From the NCBI GenBank assembly GCA_041642035.1, contig JBEPXC010000013.1:1-33291 (forward strand): a DNA stretch of 33,291 nt. The letters run 5' to 3'. This stretch comes from SKVR01 sp041642035 (GTDB taxonomy: Bacteria; Bacteroidota; Bacteroidia; Bacteroidales; UBA7960). Below, piece by piece: positions 8,494 to 16,054 of this stretch. Position 1 is the first letter of the stretch; the number at the start of each line of letters is the position of its first letter. The position numbers were made by a program, and so were the translations under genes. Under the pieces are notes generated by a model, which saw only the letters and a program-made list of their open reading frames with translations, did not search any database and was not told the origin of the DNA.

Positions 8494-8688
8494 GCGTAGC
8501 CGGATACAATGTTCTTTTTTGAAAGAGAAGGTTCTTTTTGAAGTCAGATGGTTTATCATCACCATCAACACTCCGGTAAAGCAGTTGTTCTGTGAACAAC
8601 GCTCTTCAAATATCCTGATCTTCATGTGTGTTTTTGGTTTTGGTTTCCGGTAGTTATGAGTTTTAAATTCATAACTACCGGTTTTTTT
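8494..8688 (+). ncRNA. possible short transcript (regulatory RNA or tiny leader mRNA)
   Basis: If the sigma-54-like box is real, transcription would start near 8494 and stop at the terminator ending at 8688, giving about 195 nt. No conventional gene fits. One 15-codon frame (ATG 8548, stop 8593-8595) encodes MVYHHHQHSGKAVVL, which looks like a histidine-rich leader peptide, but no ribosome binding site is evident and the following gene is rex, not a histidine operon. Two near-identical copies of GTTCTTTTTGAA (8511-8523 with one extra T, and 8531-8542) and a short hairpin near 8584-8600 lie inside. The transcript is inferred from its borders only. Confidence 0.25.
8647..8688 (+). terminator. 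strong rho-independent terminator
   Basis: A perfect 13-bp inverted repeat (8647-8659 and 8669-8681, CCGGTAGTTATGA and its complement) with a 9-nt loop is followed immediately by seven T residues on the plus strand. No conventional plus-strand gene lies upstream of it for about 1 kb, so it implies an unannotated short transcript. Confidence 0.85.
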
Positions 8689-8737
8689 AACCTTAGATGT
8701 TTTTGCTATCCGACGGGCAGACTTAAATTATGTAACA

Positions 8738-8762
8738 AGATTTTTTACCCAATAAAAAATCT
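8738..8762. promoter_or_regulatory. palindrome at the rex start, candidate autoregulatory operator
   Basis: A perfect 10-bp inverted repeat (AGATTTTTTA, 5-nt centre CCCAA, then TAAAAAATCT) ends 3 bp before the rex ATG, where a ribosome binding site would normally be. A weak promoter with TTTG at 8702-8705 and TAAATTAT at 8724-8731 would put the palindrome at the transcript start. It differs from the classic Rex box (TTGTGA-N6-TCACAA), which fits the altered recognition helix of this Rex. Direct binding is inference; it could instead act as an RNA hairpin over the start. Confidence 0.4.
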
Positions 8763-8765
8763 CTG

Positions 8766-9410
8766 ATGGAACGAGATACAACTTTTAATCAATTACCAGA
8801 AGCTACCATTAAAAGGTTTCATTTATACCAGCCATTGCTTCGGCTATGGAAGTATAAGAATAAACACCAACTTACCATAGCCATGATCTCGGAGTTTCTT
8901 GGGATCGATCAACAGAACATTTACCATGATTTTGTATTTTGCCCCAATTGGAACAAATCAACTGATGATTTGATTGAGGTAGATGCGCTCATTGATTGTA
9001 TTGATCTGCTGTTGGGAGAGAAAGAGTTTAAAGAGGCTTCGCTGATCGGTATTGGTAAGCTTGGTACTTCACTCTTGCGCAATGAAACCATTGCCGGTAG
9101 TGGCCTGAAAATCGTTGCCGCCTTTGATATAGACCCCGAAAAGGTAGGCAAAGTTCTTTCAGGAATAAAGGTTCAGAACATGGATAAACTGCCGGTCTTC
9201 GTTAAGCAAATGCACCTAAAAATGGCCATCATTGCCTCTACACCCGAAAATGCACTTCAGGCTGTCGAACACGCCATCGCTGCCGGAATTCATGTTATAT
9301 GGAATTTTACTCAAACGCACATCCCCGACACAAAAGGGATCATCATACAGAACACCAAATCTATGTTGGAAATTGATGAAGATTATCAAAAAATTCTTGC
9401 CAGAATGTAA
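8766..9410 (+). CDS. rex: divergent Rex-family redox-sensing transcriptional repressor
   Basis: 214-aa protein with the Rex layout: N-terminal winged helix (LPEATIKRFHLYQPLL, about 9-60), a Rossmann domain with an intact dinucleotide loop GIGKLG (95-100), the late NFT segment typical of Rex (usually NF[AS]), and a C-terminal helix for domain swapping. Rex represses fermentation and respiration genes and is released by NADH. The DNA-recognition region is unusual: where known Rex proteins have an Arg/Lys-Lys-Asp-Leu segment followed by a glycine-rich wing, this one reads QQNIYHDFVFCPNWNK. Operator choice is therefore probably changed. Fermentative hydrogenase genes sit elsewhere in the window. 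Family assignment is firm for the NAD domain and weaker for DNA specificity. Confidence 0.85.
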   Translation: MERDTTFNQLPEATIKRFHLYQPLLRLWKYKNKHQLTIAMISEFLGIDQQNIYHDFVFCPNWNKSTDDLIEVDALIDCIDLLLGEKEFKEASLIGIGKLGTSLLRNETIAGSGLKIVAAFDIDPEKVGKVLSGIKVQNMDKLPVFVKQMHLKMAIIASTPENALQAVEHAIAAGIHVIWNFTQTHIPDTKGIIIQNTKSMLEIDEDYQKILARM

Positions 9411-9532
9411 GCATCTTAGTTCTGCCCGGGCTGCTGCAGCGTGGTCTTGAATTAACTTCCCCCCATCAACCAATAGAAATCGCCTGTCAAAATTCAGGTT
9501 TATACTACCATTTCTGCTCCTTTTTATATGCA

Positions 9533-9540
9533 TAGCTTTG
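9533..9540 (+). promoter_or_regulatory. Bacteroidota -7 promoter box for the LVIVD/DUF4114 lipoprotein
   Basis: TAGCTTTG matches TAnnTTTG exactly, 57 bp upstream of the start codon at 9597. The leader between them contains the assembly gap. Confidence 0.5.
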
Positions 9541-9583
9541 CTTGTGGAAATTTATACACGTTTTATAACATTAAAACCCTTTG

Positions 9584-9593
9584 NNNNNNNNNN
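9584..9593. other. assembly gap (10 N)
   Basis: Ten undetermined bases lie directly upstream of the next start codon. Ten may be a placeholder length. The ribosome binding site of the following gene falls inside or beside it, so its exact start cannot be fixed. Confidence 0.99.
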
Positions 9594-9596
9594 GCT

Positions 9597-11495
9597 ATGC
9601 GTTTGATGAAGAAGAACTTTATTTTTATATTCCCTGCTTTAATGCTATGGGCTGTAGCTTGTCAAAAAGACGAAGCACAAAACATTATTGATCCTGCACA
9701 GATTCAGCATCTCACCATAAAAAATGATCCGGTTCAGCTAAATGAGCGTCTTAGCATAAAGGATGAGTTGGTGAAGATGAATCCGCGGTATCAAAGTGAA
9801 CTAAAATCAACCACGAACCCCGAGAAAGACTATTCGGCCAACTTTACCTTTAAACTGCGTGCAGACGTTGATGCTCCCACTGATCATGGCCGTACACTTA
9901 TGGCTACCCATGTTGCCCTAAAAGATAAGTACGCTTTTGTTTCGTATAACTATAGAGGCGAAGAGTTTGGGGGAGCCGTAGAGGTTTTTGATGTTGAAAT
10001 ACCTAAACAGCCAAAGATCATTTCGAATGCCACTTTTACCGACGCTGATATCAATGCCGTTGATTTTAAAGAGGGAAAAATCTTTATTGTGGGAGCAACC
10101 GCCGATTATGTTGAAATGGAATTTAGCAGTCCTGCCTTTTTTCAGGTGCTCAGCCTCAACAGCCAAATGCAGATTATATCGGTTGATACCCTCATCGACA
10201 TCCCATCCTTTTCAGCAAACGGTATAAAGGTAACAGATCAGTACATTTACATTACCAGTGGTGATAGTGGTGGTTTAACCATTTTTGATCGTCAGTATAA
10301 TTTGATAAAACAGGAAAGTATTGTTGATGCAAGGTCTGTAGATACCAATTCTGAAAATGTATATATCCTCTCGGGTCAGCCCGGCAAAATCAATGTCTTT
10401 AGCAGGGCTGATAATGAACTTACCACGGGCTATGAAATCTATGGAGCCAATACACCCTGGTCTAAATCAGAAATTTCTGTTACAGACCAATACATTTTTG
10501 CAGCACTCAACGAAGAGGGCGTCAAGATGATCAATACAGACGGAACCCTTAAGCAACATATACCCAAACCCGAAACACCCGCAGGCGATCTGGATGAAAA
10601 TCACGTGAGCAACAGTGTTTCGGTAAACAATACCCTGGTTTTTATGGCCAACGGACAATCGGGCATAACGGTAGGAGAAATCGTTTCCAGGCTTGATGAT
10701 GAGGTGGTGATTTTGGGTGAAATGGTTTTTAATGATATGCAATCAGCCAACTTTGTAAAATCAAACGATAGTATAGTCTTTGTTGCCAGCGGATTGGGCG
10801 GATTAAAAATATTATCTGTGAGTATCGACGAAGGGGTGCCCGATGATATAATCCCTACTGAACCTTGCCCTGCACTTATGAATGCCATTAATTTATACCT
10901 GCCCGAAAGAGAGAATGCCCAAAACCATTCTCCGCAACTATTTGTGGCTGAAAATGCCCTAAACGTAGTTACGGCAGAAGAAACTCCTGTATATGTTGTC
11001 TTTGTAAACGAAGGGGCCGGTTGGAAAAATTCATTTGGTTATTACGCCTATCCGGCCGATAATCCTCCGGCTTCTGTTGAGGAACTGCAAAATCTTGTCG
11101 TGTTTCCCAATGTGTCTTCAGTTAATGATGGGGGCGGGTTAGAACCAGGAGATATGGTGCAATTGGGTAGTGAGCCCTTTCCTGCCAACACCGTAGTGGG
11201 GTTTTTCCTTGTTGCACAGGGTTGGAAAAATGGTCAGATGGTAAATGGTGTTTATACCCACTATACCAATAGAGAATTTAATCCTTCTTCCAAACAACAG
11301 CATCTTTTGTTTATAGAAAATGGATGTCAGGATATGGTTCTGGCTTTTGAAGATATTCGTATTCCCGGAGGTGATAAAGATTACAACGATATTATTCTGG
11401 TAATAAAAGACAATGATAAGGAATTGCCCAATACAAAATTCAATATTGATGGTATTGTAAATATCAATGTAGTAAATGACGAGGATGTGAAATGA
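9597..11495 (+). CDS. lipoprotein with LVIVD-type propeller and C-terminal DUF4114 domain
   Basis: 632 aa from the first ATG after the gap; an ATG at 9606 is an alternative start. The signal peptide ends in a lipobox (LWAVAC, Cys22), so the protein is lipid anchored. Residues about 65-420 form repeated beta blades (HVALKDKYAFVSYNYRGEEF, IKVTDQYIYITSGDSGGL, SVTDQYIFAALNEEGVKM, VNNTLVFMANGQSGI), typical of LVIVD seven-bladed propellers. Residues about 432-612 match DUF4114, with VFVNEGAGWKNSFGYY and the acidic GDKDYNDIILVI signature, a putative Ca-binding beta domain of secreted proteins. Substrate or partner is unknown. It has its own promoter box and terminator and seems monocistronic. No T9SS C-terminal sorting domain is seen. 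Confidence 0.85.
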   Translation: MRLMKKNFIFIFPALMLWAVACQKDEAQNIIDPAQIQHLTIKNDPVQLNERLSIKDELVKMNPRYQSELKSTTNPEKDYSANFTFKLRADVDAPTDHGRTLMATHVALKDKYAFVSYNYRGEEFGGAVEVFDVEIPKQPKIISNATFTDADINAVDFKEGKIFIVGATADYVEMEFSSPAFFQVLSLNSQMQIISVDTLIDIPSFSANGIKVTDQYIYITSGDSGGLTIFDRQYNLIKQESIVDARSVDTNSENVYILSGQPGKINVFSRADNELTTGYEIYGANTPWSKSEISVTDQYIFAALNEEGVKMINTDGTLKQHIPKPETPAGDLDENHVSNSVSVNNTLVFMANGQSGITVGEIVSRLDDEVVILGEMVFNDMQSANFVKSNDSIVFVASGLGGLKILSVSIDEGVPDDIIPTEPCPALMNAINLYLPERENAQNHSPQLFVAENALNVVTAEETPVYVVFVNEGAGWKNSFGYYAYPADNPPASVEELQNLVVFPNVSSVNDGGGLEPGDMVQLGSEPFPANTVVGFFLVAQGWKNGQMVNGVYTHYTNREFNPSSKQQHLLFIENGCQDMVLAFEDIRIPGGDKDYNDIILVIKDNDKELPNTKFNIDGIVNINVVNDEDVK

Positions 11496-11521
11496 TATCT
11501 TGTAAATAAGCAGTAATTCTC

Positions 11522-11559
11522 AAAACCCGCTAGTCTTTAGAATAGCGGGTTTTATTTTT
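11522..11559 (+). terminator. rho-independent terminator of the LVIVD/DUF4114 gene
   Basis: A perfect 11-bp inverted repeat AAAACCCGCTA / TAGCGGGTTTT (11522-11532, 11543-11553) followed by ATTTTTT, 26 bp after the stop codon. Confidence 0.88.
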
Positions 11560-11713
11560 TGGTTAATAAAAGGATATTGTTGTGCCTTTAAGTTGAGTCA
11601 CGTGTCTAGCCTACCTTTAGAGACTGCTACAATAAATCATTTTAAATAAGTTTCTATTCTGTATTATTATCGGTTCATTAGCGAATCATAAGCGCATTAT
11701 AACCGTATCTGCA

Positions 11714-11768
11714 CGCTTATGATACGCTTATGATACGCTTATGGTCCGCTTATGGTCCGCTTATGCTA
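11714..11768. repeat. five tandem 11-bp repeats
   Basis: CGCTTATGATA occurs twice, CGCTTATGGTC twice and CGCTTATGCTA once, head to tail without spacers. An inverted copy ATCATAAGCG lies at 11685-11694, and the array is bracketed by AACCGTA (11701-11707) and TACGGTT (11767-11773). The 11-bp period is close to one helical turn. It sits between convergent genes, so it is not an ordinary promoter. Confidence 0.9.
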
Positions 11769-11890
11769 CGGTTTAAATATCCGCTTGATTAAAAAAAAGG
11801 CTACCCCAAGACACAATGTAGAAACCTTAAATATTGTTATGAAACTGCCTGCTACCCTTTTAAAAAAAAGGAAAAAGTTGGGCATCAAAA

Positions 11891-11925
11891 GCAAAGCCCG
11901 CTATCAGCATGATAACGGGCTTTGC
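11891..11925 (-). terminator. hairpin, likely terminator of the M23-dxr-rseP unit
   Basis: A 16-bp inverted repeat with one mismatch and a 3-nt loop (arms 11891-11906 and 11910-11925, core AAAGCCCG) lies 140 bp beyond the rseP stop. On the minus strand it is followed within a few bases by TTTT. The rest of 11560-12064 contains the 11-bp and 7-bp repeats and no supportable gene. Confidence 0.55.
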
Positions 11926-12039
11926 TATGATGTGCAAGGCAATGAATTGGTTGTTACTTTTAATCGCTTTTATTGCAAACGTTTCCATGTCCTCCGCACA
12001 GCCATTCCCGGTTTTTTCGTGAATGGAAAGTCTTCTCAT

Positions 12040-12060
12040 GCTTCGAGCTTCGGGCTTCCA
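12040..12060. repeat. three tandem 7-bp repeats
   Basis: GCTTCGA, GCTTCGG and GCTTCCA follow one another directly before the rseP stop codon. Repeats of this heptamer type look like slippage-prone intergenic filler; function unknown. Confidence 0.6.
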
Positions 12061-12064
12061 ACTT

Positions 12065-13387
12065 TTATTTAAAAAGTCTCATGATATCGTTGTACTGTGC
12101 AAATATGACAAGTGAAAGCAGCAGCACCATGCCAACGGTTTGTGCATACTCCATAAATTTATCTGAAGGCTTTCTTCCAGCAATTATTTCGTACAGCAAA
12201 AACATTACATGTCCACCATCCAATGCGGGTATAGGCAGAATATTCATAATAGCAAGGATAATGGAAAGAAATGCCGTGATGGTCCAAAAACTCACCCAAT
12301 CCCAGGTTGGGGTAAAGATGCTTCCAATGGTAATAAATCCACCAAGGCTTTCACTGGCTTTTACTTCGGGACGGAAGAGCAGGCGCAATTCGCCAAGGTA
12401 TCGGGTAGTAGTCTCCCAGGCCTTAACCCCACCGGCCGGAATGGCTTCAAAAAAGGAATACTGCTTTTTCTCAAAATCAAACATCTTATCCATAGGTTGA
12501 AGGTAAACACCAATCAAACCTGTTTCAGGGATCTCAAGAGGGATACTTAAGGTATCTCCCTGGCGTATTACTTTGAGGCTTATTTGTTTTCCTGCATGGT
12601 CACCAATATGAGCCCTAAATTCATCAAAAGACCAGGTTTCAATATCATTAATCCCTATGATATGATCACCGGTTTGCACGCCAGCCTTTTCAGCAACAGA
12701 ACCTTTGAGAAAGCCCGATGCTATGAAGGGAAAGCGGATACTCATGAAATTGGCTCCCCTGCTGGCAATTATTTTGGAGAAGAAATCATTGGGTACCTCC
12801 AGTTCTACTAGATCACCATCTCGTTCAACGGTTACTGTATTTACATTACCCATTACAAATTCCCTGGGTACCTCGGCAAAATCTTCAACATGTTGGTTGT
12901 TGAGGTAAAGGATTTTGTCTCCGGTTTTCATCCCTATATCCTGGGCTAGTGAGTCGGCTACAATGCCATACCGTACATTTTGAGCAGGCAGGTATTGCTC
13001 ACCAATAAAGGAAAGCATTGCAATGTAAATCAATACAGCGAAAATAAGGTTGAAGGTTACCCCGCCTACCATAATAATGAGGCGTTGCCATGCCGGTTTA
13101 GCCCTGAATTCCCATGGTTTGGGTGGCTGTTTCATTTGTTCTTTATCCATCGATTCATCGATCATTCCCGAAATCTTAACATAACCACCCAGGGGCAGCC
13201 ATCCAATTCCGTATTCGGTATCACCGATTTTCTTTTTGAAAATGGTAAACCAGGGATTGAAAAACAGGTAAAACTTCTCGACACGGGTATTGAAATATCT
13301 TGCAGCAAGAAAATGACCCATTTCATGGATAATGATTAGAATCGATAAACTCAGAATAAATTGTATTATTTTAATTGCTATGTCCAT
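12065..13387 (-). CDS. rseP: RIP metalloprotease RseP (site-2 protease)
   Basis: 440-aa inner-membrane zinc protease that cuts transmembrane segments, classically of anti-sigma factors. The active-site HEMGH (His21, Glu22, His25) lies in the first membrane helix, and the second metal motif ALDGGH (Asp390) near the C-terminus. Two PDZ-like domains lie between (about 120-200 and 205-290, the latter with GSVAEKAGVQTGDHIIGIND). Further membrane helices occur near 95-120 and 365-440. It is last in a minus-strand series after the M23 peptidase and dxr; dxr-rseP adjacency is common in bacteria. The 163-bp gap after dxr could hold a separate promoter. No sigma/anti-sigma pair is in the window, so substrates are unknown. 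Confidence 0.95.
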   Translation of the reverse strand: MDIAIKIIQFILSLSILIIIHEMGHFLAARYFNTRVEKFYLFFNPWFTIFKKKIGDTEYGIGWLPLGGYVKISGMIDESMDKEQMKQPPKPWEFRAKPAWQRLIIMVGGVTFNLIFAVLIYIAMLSFIGEQYLPAQNVRYGIVADSLAQDIGMKTGDKILYLNNQHVEDFAEVPREFVMGNVNTVTVERDGDLVELEVPNDFFSKIIASRGANFMSIRFPFIASGFLKGSVAEKAGVQTGDHIIGINDIETWSFDEFRAHIGDHAGKQISLKVIRQGDTLSIPLEIPETGLIGVYLQPMDKMFDFEKKQYSFFEAIPAGGVKAWETTTRYLGELRLLFRPEVKASESLGGFITIGSIFTPTWDWVSFWTITAFLSIILAIMNILPIPALDGGHVMFLLYEIIAGRKPSDKFMEYAQTVGMVLLLSLVIFAQYNDIMRLFK

Positions 13388-13550
13388 TTGTTTTTCTAAT
13401 TGATTTGCTTCTATGTATTAATGATGTTGAATTCTTTGTTTTACTTTGATAACAACCAATTGTGCAATCAATTGTTTATCATGGGGCTACTTGTATTATT
13501 TGCAACAACCGATAATCATAAACGGATATTCAGGTTATTTATTTGATTGC

Positions 13551-14741
13551 TTAATCGCAGGGAGCATCCGCCCGATGTTGGGAACCGTAAATGATTTCTC
13601 TGGCCAAAGCCCTGGCCTCCTTATCGCTTTGAGCCAACTCATCATAAGAGGGGTTGGGCAAAAAGCTAATGCGATCCATGCACTTCTCTATCACTTGGGG
13701 CATCCTTAAAAAGCCCACCTGGTCTTTGAGAAAGGCTGCCACGACAACTTCGTTGGCGGCATTTAGAATACAAGGCATGTTGCCATCCTTTTCCATTGCT
13801 CTAAAAGCCAAATCCAGGTTTTGGAAGGTTTCTCTATCGGGCTGCTCAAAGGTTAGTTCAGGATAATCGACAAAGTTAAACCTGGGAAAATCAGATTTTA
13901 CCCGTTGTGGATATGCCAAGGCATATTGAATAGGAAGCTTCATGTCGGGTAGACCCATTTGAGCCTTGATGGACCCATCTTCAAATTGAACCAGCGAATG
14001 AATAATGGATTGGGGATGAACAATGACTTTGATCTGATGGGGTTTGAGAGCAAACAACCATTTGGCTTCAATCACTTCCAGTCCTTTATTCATCATCGAA
14101 GCAGAATCGATGGTAATCTTACAACCCATATCCCAGTTTGGATGTTTAAGGGCATCTTCTTTTTTTACCTGTTTAAGAAACTCCTTGTCTTTTCCTCTGA
14201 AAGGGCCTCCTGAAGCGGTAAGATAAATGGTTTCAATGGGATTATGAAACTCTCCGGCCAGGCATTGAAAGATGGCTGAATGTTCAGAATCAACCGGATA
14301 GATGTTTACGCCGGCTTGTTGTGCTTTTTGGGTAATAATATGCCCGGCTACCACGAGGGTTTCTTTATTGGCTAGTGCTATGTTTTTACCTGCTTCAATG
14401 GCCTTCAGGGTAGGTTTTAGCCCTGCAAATCCTACCATTGCAGTCAACACCATATCAATGGTGTCAAACTCAACAATTTCTGATAAGGCATTCTCACCTG
14501 CAAATACTTTAATGTATAAGGGCTCCAGTTCTTGTTTTACACGTTGATATAGATCTTCATTACCGATTACAACAGCATTGGGTTTAAACTCCTGAGCCTG
14601 CTTTATAAGTAGGGAGGCATTGTTTTGAGCCGTGAGAATCTCTACCTGAAAATGATCAGCATTGGCACGTATTACCTCCAATGCCTGTGTCCCTATTGAA
14701 CCGGTAGAACCCAAAATGGCAATATTCTTTTTTTTCACCAC
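13551..14741 (-). CDS. dxr: 1-deoxy-D-xylulose 5-phosphate reductoisomerase
   Basis: Second enzyme of the MEP isoprenoid pathway, converting DXP to MEP with NADPH. The 396-aa length is normal. Visible signatures: NADPH loop GSTGSIGTQALEVI near the N-terminus, NKETLVVAG, metal/substrate segment DSEHSAIFQ, ASGGPF, the flexible-loop region HPNWDMGCKITIDSASMMNKGLE, HPQSIIHS and the late NAANEVVVAAF. All catalytic segments look intact. It starts at the ATG at 14741, 40 bp after the M23 gene in the direction of transcription, so the two are probably co-transcribed, with rseP next. Cytoplasmic. It indicates that this organism uses the MEP route. Confidence 0.97.
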   Translation of the reverse strand: MVKKKNIAILGSTGSIGTQALEVIRANADHFQVEILTAQNNASLLIKQAQEFKPNAVVIGNEDLYQRVKQELEPLYIKVFAGENALSEIVEFDTIDMVLTAMVGFAGLKPTLKAIEAGKNIALANKETLVVAGHIITQKAQQAGVNIYPVDSEHSAIFQCLAGEFHNPIETIYLTASGGPFRGKDKEFLKQVKKEDALKHPNWDMGCKITIDSASMMNKGLEVIEAKWLFALKPHQIKVIVHPQSIIHSLVQFEDGSIKAQMGLPDMKLPIQYALAYPQRVKSDFPRFNFVDYPELTFEQPDRETFQNLDLAFRAMEKDGNMPCILNAANEVVVAAFLKDQVGFLRMPQVIEKCMDRISFLPNPSYDELAQSDKEARALAREIIYGSQHRADAPCD

Positions 14742-14781
14742 AGTTATTTCTTTTTATAGTTAGGAATTGTGCCGGGATGAA

Positions 14782-15660
14782 TTAAAAAACGATATAGTCA
14801 AGGGGATTAATGGGGTTGCCATTGAACCAGAGCTCAAAATGCAGGTGAGTTCCTGTTGAAAGGGTTCCGGTATTGCCGATAATAGAAATGGCTTCTCCGG
14901 CCTTAACGTAGCTTCCTTCCCCTTTAAGCAAAACATCATTGTGCTTGTATATTGACATGAGATTGTTGGCATGTTGAATACCAATGGTATAACCTGTGCT
15001 CAGGGTCCATGTGGCAAGCACCACGGTGCCATCAAGTGTTGCTTTGATAGGAGAGCCTAAATCGGCAACGATATCTATTCCAAAGTGATTCTGGGCTGCA
15101 TTGAAATGGTTTGAAATCATACCATTTATAGGTGGGAAAAAGAAGAATTGCGATACCCCTCTGTTTTCAGTAACGGTCATATCTTCCTGTGTCCACTCCT
15201 GGTATTGCAGTTCGCTTTCCATTTCAGCCCGTAAAATAGAATCTTCACGCGATCGGGTGAGTTCAGATATTTCTGCAAATTGTTGAGTGCCAATCGAATC
15301 AGGGATTTCTTCAATAAGATCTTTGCCCTCAAAGATATTTTTAATATTCATGATATACAGATCTTTGCTTTGTAATTCAGCCTGCAGCGAATCAGCTTTT
15401 ATGTTCAGTTCGCGGAGTACTTTGCGGGTATTGAAATCAGCATAACCGGGTATATACTCCTTTAAGGGTGTAAAAGCAATAAGATAGGAAGTTGCTACAA
15501 CCAGAAAAATAACCAGGGTACCAAAAAAGAGAAATACATTAAAGCGTGTTAATCTGAAGGATATTTTCTCTTCAAAGGTATCATCGTTCATCAGCACCAA
15601 ACGGTATTTGTCGTGAAGCTTAGCAAAAAAACCTTTATCTTTCTTTTTATTTTCGGACAT
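14782..15660 (-). CDS. membrane-anchored M23 family peptidoglycan endopeptidase
   Basis: 292 aa: cytoplasmic basic N-terminus, one membrane helix (about 41-62), a probable short coiled coil (about 78-155) and a C-terminal LytM/M23 domain (about 180-290). The zinc residues are present: His192 and Asp196 in NHFGIDIVAD, and His274 in THLHFE with His272 and His240 as catalytic partners. It should therefore be an active cell-wall hydrolase rather than a degenerate activator, acting in the periplasm. It is first in the minus-strand series leading to dxr and rseP and divergent from porW. M23 genes beside bactofilin and ATP synthase genes recur in Bacteroidota, hinting at a cell-shape role here. Confidence 0.92.
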   Translation of the reverse strand: MSENKKKDKGFFAKLHDKYRLVLMNDDTFEEKISFRLTRFNVFLFFGTLVIFLVVATSYLIAFTPLKEYIPGYADFNTRKVLRELNIKADSLQAELQSKDLYIMNIKNIFEGKDLIEEIPDSIGTQQFAEISELTRSREDSILRAEMESELQYQEWTQEDMTVTENRGVSQFFFFPPINGMISNHFNAAQNHFGIDIVADLGSPIKATLDGTVVLATWTLSTGYTIGIQHANNLMSIYKHNDVLLKGEGSYVKAGEAISIIGNTGTLSTGTHLHFELWFNGNPINPLDYIVF

Positions 15661-15816
15661 TTATGGGGAAATATGTTTGCTTTTTTTTCTGTGTTTTAAC
15701 CGTTGCTGTTTTTATTAAGTTGCAAATATCGCAATTTTAATTCTTTCGGGGACACTTTTCTTTTGCAAGAAAAACGGGAGTGAGAAATTATTATTCACTA
15801 TGGGTGGATAAAAATC

Positions 15817-15871
15817 AGGAGATCTAGCTTCGCTGCTCCTTTGTGGCCTCTGGGCGGTAGAGATGACAGAG
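15817..15871. repeat. possible degenerate dispersed intergenic repeat
   Basis: The minus strand begins CTCTGTCATCTCTACC and ends AGCTAGATCTCC, resembling the short palindromic intergenic repeats (TGTCATTTCGAC...GAAATCTC type) scattered through many Bacteroidota genomes. This is recalled similarity only. The remaining 15661-16054 holds promoters and no gene. Confidence 0.3.
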
Positions 15872-15977
15872 TATTCTAGCGTATCAATTATGGAGGCTAA
15901 TTATTGGTCACCTCGAACCTAGTGAGAAGTCTCTTTTAAACAAATCATAAAATAACCGTACACCAAATGAAAAATTA

Positions 15978-16009
15978 TTTGAAATGCAGGTCAATTTGAA
16001 ATAAATTTG
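15978..16009 (+). promoter_or_regulatory. full Bacteroidota promoter for porW
   Basis: TTTG (15978-15981), a 20-bp spacer and TAAATTTG (16002-16009) match the phylum consensus TTTG-N19-21-TAnnTTTG exactly. It lies about 45 bp upstream of the ATG at 16055. This rules out a coding start inside it, such as the TTG at 16007. Confidence 0.75.
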
Positions 16010-16054
16010 CAATTTAGCAGTTATACAAGCTATAAACCAATCATACGCACTTTA

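Noticed and set aside
8431..8625. 64-codon minus-strand open frame
   Set aside because: It covers the proposed promoter and short transcript on the other strand and has no recognisable protein features.
8548..8688. Histidine operon attenuator
   Set aside because: The His-rich leader and terminator are present, but the next gene is rex, and no histidine biosynthesis gene lies in the window.
9411..9596. Small RNA or peptide after rex
   Set aside because: Only a promoter box and an assembly gap are visible; no hairpin-T terminator or conserved fold is seen.
11714..11768. CRISPR array or replication iterons
   Set aside because: Units are only 11 bp with no spacers, and there are no cas genes, rep gene or AT-rich origin features nearby.
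11752..12072. 106-codon plus-strand open frame
   Set aside because: It starts in the 11-bp repeat array and crosses a hairpin and the heptamers; it has no coding features.
16007..16054. Upstream TTG start for porW
   Set aside because: The TTG overlaps an exact TAnnTTTG promoter box, and the downstream ATG gives a clean lipoprotein signal.
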